Positions 17,092 to 26,222 of a DNA stretch of 64,000 nt are shown piece after piece (the first letter of the stretch is position 1; the number at the start of each line of letters is the position of its first letter). The stretch covers positions 62,001 through 126,000 of the forward strand of contig NZ_JAOASI010000039.1 of assembly GCF_025210165.1 (NCBI RefSeq), in the 5' to 3' direction. The notes under the pieces were generated by a model, which searched no databases, was not told where the DNA came from, and saw nothing but the letters and a program-made list of their open reading frames with translations. Origin of the DNA: Tepidibacter sp. GTDB taxonomy: Bacteria > Bacillota > Clostridia > Peptostreptococcales > Peptostreptococcaceae. The position numbers were made by a program, and so were the translations under genes.

Positions 17092-18348
17092 TTAATACAC
17101 AATTTTTTTATTATCTACAACTAATTTTCCTTCTTTATATACACTATGAGTATGATTAATTCCAAAATGATACATTATATAATCTACATTAGGGGCATCA
17201 AATATAACTAAATCTGCTTTTTTACCTACCTCTATTGATCCTATTTCATCTGCTTTATCAACTAGACAAGCTGCATTTATAGTTACAGCAGTTAAAACTT
17301 CATTTGGAGTCATTTTAAGTGCTAAAGATCCTAATTGCATTATAAGCTGTATATTTTCAGTTGGACAACTTCCTGGGTTGTAATCAGTAGATAAGGCAAC
17401 AGGTACTCCATACTCTATCATCTTTCTAGCATCTGCATAATTCTTCATTAAACTAAACGATGTTCCAGGAAGAATATTTGCTATAACTTTATTTTTAGCC
17501 ATTAATTTCATTCCATCTTCACTAGCTGCCATTAAATGGTCTGCTGATATTGCTCCTATTTCAGCTGCAAGTTCAGCTCCTCCTATAGATACTATCTCAT
17601 CTGCGTGAAGCTTAACCTTGTAACCAAATTCTTTGGCTTTATTTAGTATTTTTCTAGTTTGTTCTACTGAGAAAACTCCCTCTTCACAAAATACATCACA
17701 AAACTCAGCTAGATCTTTAACCTTTGGAAGCATATCTATTACTATATCTACAAATTCATCTGGATTCTCTTTGTACTCTTTAGGTACTGCATGAGCTCCT
17801 AAAAATGTAGATACTATATCAACAGGATGAGTTTCATTTAATTTTTTGTTTACTTCAAGCTGTTTTTTTTCTGTATCAAACTCAAGACCGTATCCACTCT
17901 TTGATTCAACAGTAGTTACACCGTATCCAAGCATTATATCAAGGCTCTTTTTAGCTTTATCGTAAAGCTGATTGAAGGACGCTTTCTTAGTAGATTTAAC
18001 AGTGCTAAGTATTCCTCCACCTTGTTTTAATATATCTATATATGGAACTCCACTTATTTTTAAGCTAAATTCATTCTCACGCGACCCTCCATGAACTAAA
18101 TGAGTATGAGGGTCTATAATTCCTGGAGTTACTGTAAGTCCATTTGCATCATGTGTCTTTGTACTTTCATCTATTAATCCATCTATTATATGACCTTGAC
18201 CTATATAACTTATTTTCCCATCATTTATAGCTACATATGCATTTTCAAGTATCTCAATGTCCTTCATTTCTTCTTTTATTCTAGGTCTATTTGCTCCTCT
18301 CATAGTAGCTAAATGACCTATATTTTTTATAATTAAATCAGCTATCAT
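17092..18348 (-). CDS. hutI: Imidazolonepropionase
   Basis: A 418-residue amidohydrolase that opens imidazolone propionate to formiminoglutamate, the third step of histidine degradation. Metal ligands are in 'IDPHTHLVHGG' (HxH), 'KLHADE' and 'STDYNPGS'. N-terminal and C-terminal beta segments of the amidohydrolase composite domain are present, and the length matches HutI. It lies 8 bases after ftcD, with AGGTGAT as RBS. It acts in the cytosol. Confidence 0.95.
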   Translation of the reverse strand: MIADLIIKNIGHLATMRGANRPRIKEEMKDIEILENAYVAINDGKISYIGQGHIIDGLIDESTKTHDANGLTVTPGIIDPHTHLVHGGSRENEFSLKISGVPYIDILKQGGGILSTVKSTKKASFNQLYDKAKKSLDIMLGYGVTTVESKSGYGLEFDTEKKQLEVNKKLNETHPVDIVSTFLGAHAVPKEYKENPDEFVDIVIDMLPKVKDLAEFCDVFCEEGVFSVEQTRKILNKAKEFGYKVKLHADEIVSIGGAELAAEIGAISADHLMAASEDGMKLMAKNKVIANILPGTSFSLMKNYADARKMIEYGVPVALSTDYNPGSCPTENIQLIMQLGSLALKMTPNEVLTAVTINAACLVDKADEIGSIEVGKKADLVIFDAPNVDYIMYHFGINHTHSVYKEGKLVVDNKKIVY

Positions 18349-18356
18349 TTTATCAC

Positions 18357-19253
18357 CTACTCCATAAGTCCAGTTTCTAATATCTTATCCATACCAAAGT
18401 TTTCAAGTCCTAGATAGTAAGCTGCAGTATCTGCTATAGCTTCCATAGGAACTAATCCTACAACTTCACTTCCCATAACATTTACACCATATCTTTTAGC
18501 TTCCATTCTAACTGTTTCGAATACTCTGTACATACTAGTTTTAGTATAATCTGTTAAATTCATAGTAACCTGAACTATATTTCTTTCTGGAATTTCAACA
18601 GGTCCTGCCTTACAGAATCTAAATCCTCCATTTGAGTGTCTTATGCATCTTGCTATTTTATTAGCTATTTCTATATTTGTAGTATCAAGATTTATATTAT
18701 ACGCTATAAGTGGCATTCTAGCTCCAACAGCAGTAATTCCAGCAGTTGGATGTATCTTGTTTTCACCAAAATCCGGATGCCAATTAGGATCTTTTAATTT
18801 CTCACTCATTCCCTCAAATTGACCTTTTCTAACCGTTGCAAGGTTTTCTCTATCTGGCTTAGTAGCTGCTTTTTCATATAAAAACACTGGTACATTGTGT
18901 TTTTCCCAAACTTCTTTTGCACAAGAGTTGGCAAGCTCAACTGCCTCATCCATGCCCATTTCCTTTATAGGAATGAATGGTACTACATCAGTTGCTCCCA
19001 TTCTAGAATGTTGCCCTTCATGCTTTGTCATATCTATTTCTTTAGCTGCTACACCTATAGCCTCTACAACTGCATTTTTTACAGCCTCAGGTTCTCCAAT
19101 TACAGTAACAACTACTCTATTATAATCTTTATCAGCTTCATAATTTAATAGCTTAACACCTTCTTTTCCTCTAAGAGGATCTACAATCTTTTCTATCTTT
19201 TCTAAATCTCTACCTTCACTAAAGTTTGGAACACATTGAACTATTTTAGCCAT
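18357..19253 (-). CDS. ftcD: Glutamate formimidoyltransferase
   Basis: A 298-residue protein that moves the formimino group from formiminoglutamate to THF, giving glutamate and 5-formimino-THF. 'IVQCVPNFSEGRD' opens the protein, with the catalytic His region 'MTKHEGQHSRMGATDVVPFIP' and 'GVNVMGSEVVGLVP' later. Only the transferase part is present; the cyclodeaminase activity sits in the separate fchA gene, as is usual in Clostridia. It lies in the hut operon between hutU and hutI. Confidence 0.95.
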   Translation of the reverse strand: MAKIVQCVPNFSEGRDLEKIEKIVDPLRGKEGVKLLNYEADKDYNRVVVTVIGEPEAVKNAVVEAIGVAAKEIDMTKHEGQHSRMGATDVVPFIPIKEMGMDEAVELANSCAKEVWEKHNVPVFLYEKAATKPDRENLATVRKGQFEGMSEKLKDPNWHPDFGENKIHPTAGITAVGARMPLIAYNINLDTTNIEIANKIARCIRHSNGGFRFCKAGPVEIPERNIVQVTMNLTDYTKTSMYRVFETVRMEAKRYGVNVMGSEVVGLVPMEAIADTAAYYLGLENFGMDKILETGLME

Positions 19254-19277
19254 ATCTATTTCCTCCTATTATTAAAA

Positions 19278-21302
19278 TTACTCAAATTCTTTATCAACTA
19301 AACTTCTTACAAGCTCATCACTAGCTATATAAGGAAGTGTTATATGATCTGTACCCTTATTATTTTGGTTGTATTCAATACTTGTAGTTATAGAATTTTG
19401 ATTTCTTGCCCATGATCTTCTTGCAACTCCACCCATAACATCCCAAGGCATAGCAGCATTTAATATATCATCTACTCTTTTACTTCCATCAAGTACCATT
19501 CCAAATCCACCATTTATAGACTTACCAATACCAACTCCTCCACCATTATGTAGAGCTATAAGGCTCATACCTCTTGCAGCATTTCCTGCAAAACAATGAG
19601 TTGCCATATCAGCCATTATATTACTTCCATCTTTTATATTAGACGTTTCTCTAAATGGAGAATCAGTTCCTGATACATCATGGTGATCTCTACCTAGCAT
19701 TACAGGTCCTATTTCACCATTTCTAACCATTTCATTAAATTTAAGAGCTATTCTAGTTCTTCCCATAGCATCTTGGTATAATATTCTTGCCTGTGTTCCA
19801 ACTACTAATTTATTATCATGTGCATCCTTAATCCATATATAGTTGTCTCTATCTTGATATCTTCTCTCTGGATCTATGCACTCCATAGCTGCTTTATCAG
19901 TTTTTAATAAATCTTCTTCTTTACCACTTAAGCATACCCATCTAAATGGTCCATATCCAAAGTCAAATAATTGAGGTCCTAATATATCCTCTACATATGA
20001 AGGGAATATGAATCCATCTTTTTCATCTAATCCATTCTTAGATATTTCAGTAGCTCCAGCATCATACACTGCCTTCATAAAACTATTTCCATAATCGAAG
20101 AAGTATGTTCCATTTTTATGTAGCTTTTTAATAAGTTCAAAATGATGCTTTAAAGTATTATCTACAAGCTCTATAAATTTACCCTTGTCCTTACCTAAAA
20201 GCTCAGTTCTTTCTTCAAATGTAAGTCCTTGAGGGCAATATCCTCCATCATATACCGCATGGCACGATGTTTGGTCTGAAAGTAAATCTATTTTCACATT
20301 ATTATCAACTGCATATTCTAAAAGATCTACTATATTTCCATGATACGCAATTGCACATTTTTCATTTTTATCCATGTATTCCTTAGCTACATCAAAGGCT
20401 TCTTTAGCTGTATTTGTAACCTTGCTTACCCAACCTTGTTCATGTCTAGTTTGAATTCTTGAATAATCAACCTCTGCTATAATACCTACTCCATTTGCAA
20501 TTTCAACAGCCTTACCTTGTGCTCCACTCATTCCACCAAGACCTGATGTTACGAATAATTTTCCTCTTAAATCACTCTTCTCATCAAGTCCTAATATTAA
20601 TCTTCCAGCATTTAATAAAGTTGAGTAAGTTCCATGAACTATACCTTGAGGTCCAATATACATCCATCCTCCTGCTGTCATTTGTCCATAATTAGCAACA
20701 CCAAGTGCCATTGCTCTATGCCAGTTTTGCTGATCATCAAACATACCAATCATAAGAGCATTAGTAATTATAACTCTTGGTGCTTTAGGATTTGATCTAA
20801 AAAGACCTACAGGATGTCCAGATTGAATAACAAGAGTTTGATCAACCGTAAGTTCTTCAAGATACTTCATTATAAGTCTGTATTGCATCCAGTTTTGGCA
20901 AACCTGTCCTGTTTCTCCATAAGTAACAAGCTCATAAGGATATAACGCTATGTCAAAATCTAAATTATTATCTATCATTACTTGAAATGCCCTACCTTCA
21001 ATGCACTTTCCCTTATATTCTTCTATTGATTTAGCCTTTATATTTCCACTAGGTCTAAATCTGTATCCATATATTCTTCCCATAGTTAAAAGCTCGTCCA
21101 AAAATTCAGGAGCTAATTTTTCATGTAAATTTTCTGGTATATAACGAAGAGCATTTTTTAGTGCAAGCTTAGTTTCTGCTTTATTTAAAGTAAATTCTCT
21201 CTTAGGTGCCCTTCTTATATTAGCCTCAAATTCAGGCATATCATAAAGTACATCATCAAGTTTTATAGTCATTCCATTAGAAATATCAATATTAGATATC
21301 AT
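19278..21302 (-). CDS. hutU: Urocanate hydratase
   Basis: A 674-residue enzyme, second step of histidine degradation (urocanate to imidazolone propionate), with tightly bound NAD+. The conserved active-site region 'SGLGGMSGAQGKAV' and 'DQTSCHAVYDGGYCPQG' are present. At 674 residues it belongs to the longer clostridial form rather than the ~550-residue enteric form. It is first in the hutU-ftcD-hutI-fchA operon with AAGGGGGAG as RBS. I saw no clear operator or riboswitch in the 180 bases upstream. Its upstream partner hutH is 14 kb away. Confidence 0.95.
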   Translation of the reverse strand: MISNIDISNGMTIKLDDVLYDMPEFEANIRRAPKREFTLNKAETKLALKNALRYIPENLHEKLAPEFLDELLTMGRIYGYRFRPSGNIKAKSIEEYKGKCIEGRAFQVMIDNNLDFDIALYPYELVTYGETGQVCQNWMQYRLIMKYLEELTVDQTLVIQSGHPVGLFRSNPKAPRVIITNALMIGMFDDQQNWHRAMALGVANYGQMTAGGWMYIGPQGIVHGTYSTLLNAGRLILGLDEKSDLRGKLFVTSGLGGMSGAQGKAVEIANGVGIIAEVDYSRIQTRHEQGWVSKVTNTAKEAFDVAKEYMDKNEKCAIAYHGNIVDLLEYAVDNNVKIDLLSDQTSCHAVYDGGYCPQGLTFEERTELLGKDKGKFIELVDNTLKHHFELIKKLHKNGTYFFDYGNSFMKAVYDAGATEISKNGLDEKDGFIFPSYVEDILGPQLFDFGYGPFRWVCLSGKEEDLLKTDKAAMECIDPERRYQDRDNYIWIKDAHDNKLVVGTQARILYQDAMGRTRIALKFNEMVRNGEIGPVMLGRDHHDVSGTDSPFRETSNIKDGSNIMADMATHCFAGNAARGMSLIALHNGGGVGIGKSINGGFGMVLDGSKRVDDILNAAMPWDVMGGVARRSWARNQNSITTSIEYNQNNKGTDHITLPYIASDELVRSLVDKEFE

Positions 21303-21482
21303 AAAAAACTCCCCCTTATAATTTTTTTACATATATACTCCCTATTCTTTATCAACATCTTCAAATTAAATTATATTTATTTATCGTCTATAAAACGTCT
21401 AATTTAGCACATCAACTCTAAAATTCCATATACTGTTAGTGTAATAGTCAAAAAATAAATTCCGACCAAGAAGGTGATCTTA

Positions 21483-22784
21483 ATGAATATTTGCGTAATA
21501 GGTGCAGGTTATGTAGGCCTTATAACATCTTTAGCATTTGCTAAAATTGGAAATAACGTAATCTGTGTTGAAAAAAATGTAAAAAAAGTTGATAGTTTAA
21601 ATAATTCAATTCCAACTATATATGAAGAAAATTTAGATGAGTTGTTACTTGAGTGTCTAGAAAAGAAAACCATAAGTTTTACAAATAAATTAGAATATAG
21701 TGTAAGAAATTCAGATGTTGTATTCATAGCTGTCGGTACTCCATCTCTTGAAAATGGAGAGGTAGATATGAGTCAAGTCCATGAATCTATAAATGAAATA
21801 TCTAAATATATAAATAAATACACCATAATAGTTAACAAAAGTACAGTTCCCGTTGGTAGCCAAAAATTTGTTAAAAATTTATTAATTAAAAACGGTGTAT
21901 CTTCTGATAATTTTGATGTTGTATCTAATCCAGAATTTTTAAGAGAAGGAAAGGCTTTATACGATTTCTTTTATGGAGATAAAATAGTAATAGGACATGA
22001 ATCTCAAAGAGCTAGAAATGTAATGAATTTATTATACAAACCCTTTAATATTCCAATTATATTCACAAATCCAGAAACCGCCGAGCTAATAAAATATACC
22101 TCAAATGCCTTTTTATCTACTAAAATATCATTTATAAATGAAATTGCCAATTTGTGTAATAAAATAGGTGCTGATATAGATACAGTAGCCCTAGCACTAG
22201 GTCTTGATAAAAGAATATCCCCTGAGTTCTTAAGACCTGGAATAGGATATGGTGGATCTTGTTTTCCAAAGGATACTTTAGGACTTATTTCAATAGGCCA
22301 AAAATATGACTGCCCATTTGAAATAGTAAAAAGTGCAGTTAGTGTAAACAATAAACAAAGAGTTATTCCAGTTGATTTATTATTAAGTGAATACGATGAT
22401 ATAAAAAATAAGACTATAACCCTCTTAGGACTTACATTCAAAAGCGGAACAGACGATATAAGAGAGGCACCATCTTTGTATATAATAGAAGAGCTTTTAA
22501 AAAAGGGGGCAAAAATAAATGCATACGACCCTATGGTTTCAGATGAAATAAGAGAAATGTTTCCAAATATAAAATATTTTGATAATATGAATGAATCTAT
22601 ATTAGAATCAGAGTGTGTTGTTATATGTACAGATTGGGAAGAATTTAAAGATTTAGATTTAGATTTTGTTAAGGATAATATGAAAGAGGCTTTTATAATA
22701 GATGGACGAAATATGTTGAGTCTGGATGAAGCTAAGAAGAGAAATATAAAGTATTATTCAATAGGGAAAGGATATACTAATTAA
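21483..22784 (+). CDS. ugd: UDP-glucose 6-dehydrogenase
   Basis: A 433-residue enzyme that oxidises UDP-glucose to UDP-glucuronate. 'ICVIGAGYVGLITSLAFA' binds NAD, 'NPEFLREGKALYDF' is the typical substrate loop, and the catalytic Cys is in 'GYGGSCFPKDTLGL'. The C-terminal domain has 'LLGLTFKSGTDDIREAPS'. The ATG at 21483 follows AGAAGGTGAT, the same leader found before rmlA. In Bacillus the related ytcA lies with ytcB, cotSA and cotS; here a ytcB-like epimerase, cotSA and cotS are 5-9 kb away, split off by accessory DNA. A family-2 repeat follows 30 bases after the stop, and a scrap of this gene's 3' end recurs at 24740. Confidence 0.92.
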   Translation: MNICVIGAGYVGLITSLAFAKIGNNVICVEKNVKKVDSLNNSIPTIYEENLDELLLECLEKKTISFTNKLEYSVRNSDVVFIAVGTPSLENGEVDMSQVHESINEISKYINKYTIIVNKSTVPVGSQKFVKNLLIKNGVSSDNFDVVSNPEFLREGKALYDFFYGDKIVIGHESQRARNVMNLLYKPFNIPIIFTNPETAELIKYTSNAFLSTKISFINEIANLCNKIGADIDTVALALGLDKRISPEFLRPGIGYGGSCFPKDTLGLISIGQKYDCPFEIVKSAVSVNNKQRVIPVDLLLSEYDDIKNKTITLLGLTFKSGTDDIREAPSLYIIEELLKKGAKINAYDPMVSDEIREMFPNIKYFDNMNESILESECVVICTDWEEFKDLDLDFVKDNMKEAFIIDGRNMLSLDEAKKRNIKYYSIGKGYTN

Positions 22785-22814
22785 GTTCCTTAATAAAGTA
22801 TTTTAGTGGTTTAG

Positions 22815-23019
22815 CCAAAATGAAGATTATTAAAATAACGCTATTTAGTCAATATTTTTATAAAACTAATAGATTATGCTTTATAAAATATCCTAAAACT
22901 TCTTAAACTCCCTTTGGTCAAACAAAGAAGTTTCTTAACGTATATTTTAACAGCATAATCTAAGTTTTATAGTAAAATATTAACCAAAAATAGCTAACAT
23001 TTCAATGCCCGCCATTTTT
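22815..23019 (-). repeat. Family-2 long-hairpin repeat, copy 1 (diverged, inverted)
   Basis: The reverse complement of this block aligns end to end with the copies at 24501 and 43001. It differs in many positions, but arm changes are paired: GATTATGC/GCATAATC here against GATTGTGG/CCACAATC there, GCTATTT/AAATAGC against GATACTT/AAGTATC, and CTTC/GAAG against GTTC/GAAC. The unpaired centre TGACCAAAGGGAGTTTA is kept. It lies 30 bases downstream of ugd. Confidence 0.85.
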
Positions 23020-23079
23020 ATTATCGAGTAAACCATAGAATTTTCAATACATTGATTATAAAGTAGAACTTAATTTAGG

Positions 23080-23679
23080 TCAAATTTTTATAGACTGATT
23101 CACTATTGCTTCTATATCTTTTCCATACTCTGATTTTTTTCTACTATATCCTTTGGTAAATGCATCAACATTTTTTATTATATTTTCTTTATCATATATA
23201 AAGAAAAATAAGTAGTCAGCTTTATAATGAAAAGCATCCGAACCTAGTTCTTCTGTTAAATTACGTTTATTCATATTTTTCCTTGTACACTTAACCTCTA
23301 TAACTACACTATATTCATCAATAATTATATCGTACCTTGTCGAATTATAACCAGCATCATCTGCTATTTCTACTCTTGCAGTTGGAAATATTGCTCGTAT
23401 TAAAGAAAATAATATTCTTTGTACATCATATTCATTTCCTATTGTTATTCTATCTAAATCTTCTTTTCTTATCGTTCCATTTCTATGCGTTTTTTCTTGA
23501 TACATCTCTTTAATATGTTTATAAAAATTTTGTAGCACTCGTCTTAAAACAATTATAGCAGAGGTCTTACTTAAATGTTCAACATTCATATTTAAGTCTT
23601 CTTCGTCATTAACCTTTATTTTTATAACCTCAAGGTGTTCTATTCCTTTTTCTATACTGTCTGGATCTATGTCAATATA
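23080..23679 (-). pseudogene. Truncated PD-(D/E)XK nuclease-like protein, cut by an IS3-type element
   Basis: The first Met in frame is at 23589 (169 residues), but good coding sequence continues upstream ('DIDPDSIEKGIEHLEV') to 23679, where it meets a TAA and IS3-type terminal sequence. The original N-terminus is therefore lost. The C-terminal domain has a PD-(D/E)XK core: 'RYDIIIDEYSVVIEVKCTRK', with Asp in the first strand and Glu-x-Lys in the second. Preceding helices and 'FHYKADYLFFFIYD' complete a likely restriction-endonuclease fold. Such proteins are common in defence and mobile loci, but the substrate is unknown. The remaining domain might still be expressed from the ATG at 23589. 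No neighbouring methyltransferase is seen. Confidence 0.65.
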
Positions 23680-23701
23680 TTAGACACAAAAAATCGAAAT
23701 T

Positions 23702-24055
23702 TTAACTTACTCTAGATATTTTTTCGAACTTATCAGGAGTCATAAAACATATACTCCCATGAATTCTTTTTCTATTGTACCAACTTTCAATATATTCAAA
23801 CAATCTTATTCTTGCTGAATTGTAGTCAAAATATTTAAATCTATAAACTTCTTCTTTCTTTAATATAGCATGAAAAGATTCTATACAGGCATTATCATAA
23901 GGGCAACCTTTTTTACTGAATGATTGAATTATTCCTTTATTTTTTGCATACTTACTAAACTCTAGGCTTGTATACTGAGATCCTAAGTCAGAGTGAAATA
24001 CTAATCCTTTATTAGGCCTTTGCAACTTATAGGCATTATTGATGTTAGTATAATA
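23702..24055 (-). pseudogene. IS3-family transposase (OrfB) C-terminal fragment
   Basis: The remnant carries the end of an rve/DDE integrase core: 'GLVFHSDLGSQYTSLEF' with the second catalytic Asp, 'SFSKKGCPYDNACIESFHAILKKE' with the catalytic Glu, and 'YIESWYNRKRIHGSI'. The frame is open only from 24055 and the N-terminal two thirds, including the first Asp, are missing. TTTTTTGTGTCTAATATATT next to its stop resembles an IS3-type right end and abuts the truncated nuclease-like gene. Non-functional remnant. Confidence 0.85.
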
Positions 24056-24260
24056 TTATAAACACATTTAATCGAACTAATTATAAAAATTCAATGTATC
24101 AGAAATTTAAAGCAAGTTCCATAAAATAATATATGGAATAATTTTAAAATAACTTTTGCTCATTAATATTATTTAGTAATAATCCTATAGCCAATCATGC
24201 TGTTAATGATATATTAAACTACTTCCCTGCTAAAGCAATCTAAAAGGATATGACTTAAAT

Positions 24261-24492
24261 TCATTCTTCTATCTTAAGTATGTCATCATTATTATTTAAT
24301 CCTTGACTTTCTATATATCTTTTTATTGTTTATTCCGTAACACTTCCTACTGTAGCACAAAAATATCCTCTTACCCATAAATGCTGACCCCAATATCATT
24401 TCTTTAGTTCTGAAAATTGCGCTTGCACTAACCTAGACGATCTTCCTTTCAGATACTGTACTATTTTACTCGGTGCAATACTTAGCGAACAT
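24261..24492 (-). pseudogene. tnpA: IS200/IS605-family TnpA (Y1 transposase) remnant
   Basis: Read on the minus strand, the block gives the C-terminal half of an IS200-type TnpA: 'SIAPSKIVQYLKGRSSRLVQ', 'AQFSELKK', stop, 'YWGQHLWVRGYFCATVGSVTE', stop, 'TIKRYIESQG'. The two in-frame stops (TGA for Arg, TAA for Gln) each look like one C-to-T change, and a one-base shift follows the 'MFA' codons. The N-terminal half with the catalytic His pair is absent: the sequence breaks 9 bases before family-2 copy 2. TnpA moves single-stranded DNA by recognising hairpins, so its position next to a hairpin repeat is notable. Confidence 0.85.
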
Positions 24493-24500
24493 TTAAATTT

Positions 24501-24703
24501 AAAAAATGATGCTCGTTGAAATGTTAGATACTTTTTGTTAATATTCTACTATAAAACTTAGATTGTGGTGTTTGAATATTCGTTAAGAAAGTTCGTTGTC
24601 TGACCAAAGGGAGTTTAGAACTTTTAGAATATTCAATAAGCCACAATCTTTAGTTTTATTAGAATATTGACCAAGTATCGGTATTTCAATGAGTATCATT
24701 TTT
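24501..24703 (+). repeat. Family-2 long-hairpin repeat, copy 2 (full length)
   Basis: A 203-base near-palindrome. The 5' arm AAAATGATGCTCGTTGAAAT continues to AATATTCTACTATAAAAC and GATTGTGG. The 3' arm runs CCACAATC, GTTTTATTAGAATATTGACC, AAGTATCGG, ATTTCAATGAGTATCATTTT. The centre holds a smaller stem (AGTTC/GAACT) and the conserved loop TGACCAAAGGGAGTTTA. It is flanked by the tnpA remnant on the left and by a copied cotSA 3' end on the right. Confidence 0.9.
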
Positions 24704-24834
24704 CGCTTAGACACTATTATTTATTATACTTATTAGCAACACATTTGGAAGAATTTAAAGGTTTAGATTTTGTTAAGGATAATATGAGAGAGGCTTTTAT
24801 AATAGATGGAAGAAATATAAAGTATTATTCAATA
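24704..24834. pseudogene. Chimeric scrap: cotSA 3' end joined to ugd 3' end
   Basis: Bases 24704-24740 match the DNA right after family-2 copy 3, which is the 3' end of cotSA (27292-27328), at nearly all positions up to TTAGCAAC. The match then jumps to the 3' part of ugd: 24740-24834 repeats the codons for 'EEFKGLDFVKDNM', 'REAFIIDGRN' and 'IKYYSI'. Relative to ugd this part has a 6-base deletion and a larger one between two GAAATAT direct repeats. It is a recombination scar, not a gene, although a short frame crosses it. Confidence 0.85.
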
Positions 24835-24955
24835 ATGAGTTGGTATTCTCTACTCATTTTGAATAGTATACTAATCCCACGTCTAAATAATTTTTTTTTG
24901 CATATACTCTTTATATAATATATTTTAAATATACTAGAATCAGGTGGTGCTTGTA

Positions 24956-25345
24956 ATGATATACCAAGTAATGGTTTTTGATATAAAAAATTCTAAGCAA
25001 TTACATGATAGAGAATATATACAATATAAGTTAATTGATGCCATAAAGGAAGTAAATGAAGAGCACAGTAACATAATTGTTAGTAATTTTATTATTACTC
25101 TTGGTGATGAATGGCAAGGACTATTAAAATATCCATGCCATTACCAAAAAGTTATTGATTTTTTTGAAAAAAAACTGAATAATCTGGATATTTATTGTGG
25201 CATAGGGATAGGTAACATTAGCATTCATAATTTTGAATTAACAGTTAATCAGTTAGATGGTCCTGCATTTTATCTAGCTAGAGAAGCTATAACATATGCT
25301 AAACAAAAAAATTTATCACTTGTAATATTGAAAGATTGGGTTTAA
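24956..25345 (+). CDS. Short SatD-like protein with nucleotidyl-cyclase-type motifs
   Basis: A 129-residue protein resembling the N-terminal part of the SatD family (usually about 200 residues); the C-terminal part is missing. Motifs recall class III nucleotidyl cyclases: 'VMVFDIKNSKQL' (first metal Asp), 'ITLGDEWQGLL' (Gly-Asp of the second metal site), 'YCGIGIGNIS' and 'LDGPAFYLAREAI'. The same four motifs occur in the larger protein at 26222-27079. The ATG at 24956 follows AGGTGG; the GTG at 24944 lies on that ribosome site. It is convergent with the DUF3307 gene, 58 bases away. Cyclase activity is a hypothesis from motif order, not a family fact. Confidence 0.6.
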   Translation: MIYQVMVFDIKNSKQLHDREYIQYKLIDAIKEVNEEHSNIIVSNFIITLGDEWQGLLKYPCHYQKVIDFFEKKLNNLDIYCGIGIGNISIHNFELTVNQLDGPAFYLAREAITYAKQKNLSLVILKDWV

Positions 25346-25403
25346 AAATCTTAAATAATAAAAATCATATTATTATAAACACTACTATATATGTATTATA
25401 ACT

Positions 25404-26222
25404 CTAAATTATTTTGTTAAATGTATAATATATAAAGAATGTATACACTATACTAAATAAAGTCCCTAGAAGATAGTATTCTGAAAATATCTTACTATCC
25501 AACATTTTAAATCTTGCCAAGGATTTTATAGCAATAATATAACTTATTGCCGTGAATTGATGCTTATATATAAAAACTGTCATTAATATTCTTTCTAATA
25601 TTCCAATCCATTTACCTGTTTTCACTTCATCAACAAACTTCTTTTCGATTTCATTAAGATTTTCTTTTAACTTTTTATCCAAAATATTATTATAATTGCC
25701 CACTTTAGCATATATTAGATTAAATATTAATGGAATTAAATATGCACCCGAAAGAGCTATATATAGTATAATAAATATTATTTTAAAATCAGATTTGGTG
25801 AAGGGGTTGTCACTATTAATTGCATTCAGAAACATTTCATTTAGCATATTATATTCTAATGTTACTTTATTCCCTATTAACAGAATAGTGATTATATGAA
25901 TTAATTGATCAGATAAAAATAGTACTATCTCTTTTTTAGCATTTATCTCTGAATTACTTTGATTCAATATATGATTTTGACCCAATTCCTTTAAAAAGTC
26001 TATAACTATATGAATCACTACAATTCCAAGAATTATTGATATTAATTCTGAAACATTTTTTAATTTTGTAAATATTATCATTATTGTAGATGTAATAAAA
26101 ATTCCAACACCATGATATAAGTATCCTTTTAACTTCATTTGAGATTTAAGTTTTACAACCTCATTTGTTTGAATAACAAAATCTGATATGGTATGTGAAA
26201 TTAGCATTAATATTGTAAACAT
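25404..26222 (-). CDS. DUF3307-family membrane protein
   Basis: A 272-residue multi-pass membrane protein. It opens with 'LMLISHTISDFVIQTNEV', the conserved polar first helix of DUF3307, then 'YLYHGVGIFITSTIMIIF' and 'IVVIHIVIDFLKELG' with family His/Asp residues inside membrane segments. About six membrane spans are visible. DUF3307 includes SatE, which neighbours SatD in the streptococcal sat (acid tolerance) region. Here the ATG overlaps the stop of the SatD-like regulator gene (TAATG), so the two are translationally coupled. The role is unknown; a membrane effector or transporter controlled by the upstream protein is inference. Confidence 0.75.
   Translation of the reverse strand: MFTILMLISHTISDFVIQTNEVVKLKSQMKLKGYLYHGVGIFITSTIMIIFTKLKNVSELISIILGIVVIHIVIDFLKELGQNHILNQSNSEINAKKEIVLFLSDQLIHIITILLIGNKVTLEYNMLNEMFLNAINSDNPFTKSDFKIIFIILYIALSGAYLIPLIFNLIYAKVGNYNNILDKKLKENLNEIEKKFVDEVKTGKWIGILERILMTVFIYKHQFTAISYIIAIKSLARFKMLDSKIFSEYYLLGTLFSIVYTFFIYYTFNKII

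Noticed and set aside
19278-21302. A riboswitch or T-box in the leader of the hut operon
   Set aside because: The 180 bases before hutU show no conserved aptamer blocks, T-box sequence or terminator hairpin.
24667-24918. 83-residue frame on the plus strand as a new small protein
   Set aside because: It runs from the end of a family-2 repeat across the copied cotSA and ugd pieces; it is a junction artefact, not a conserved gene.
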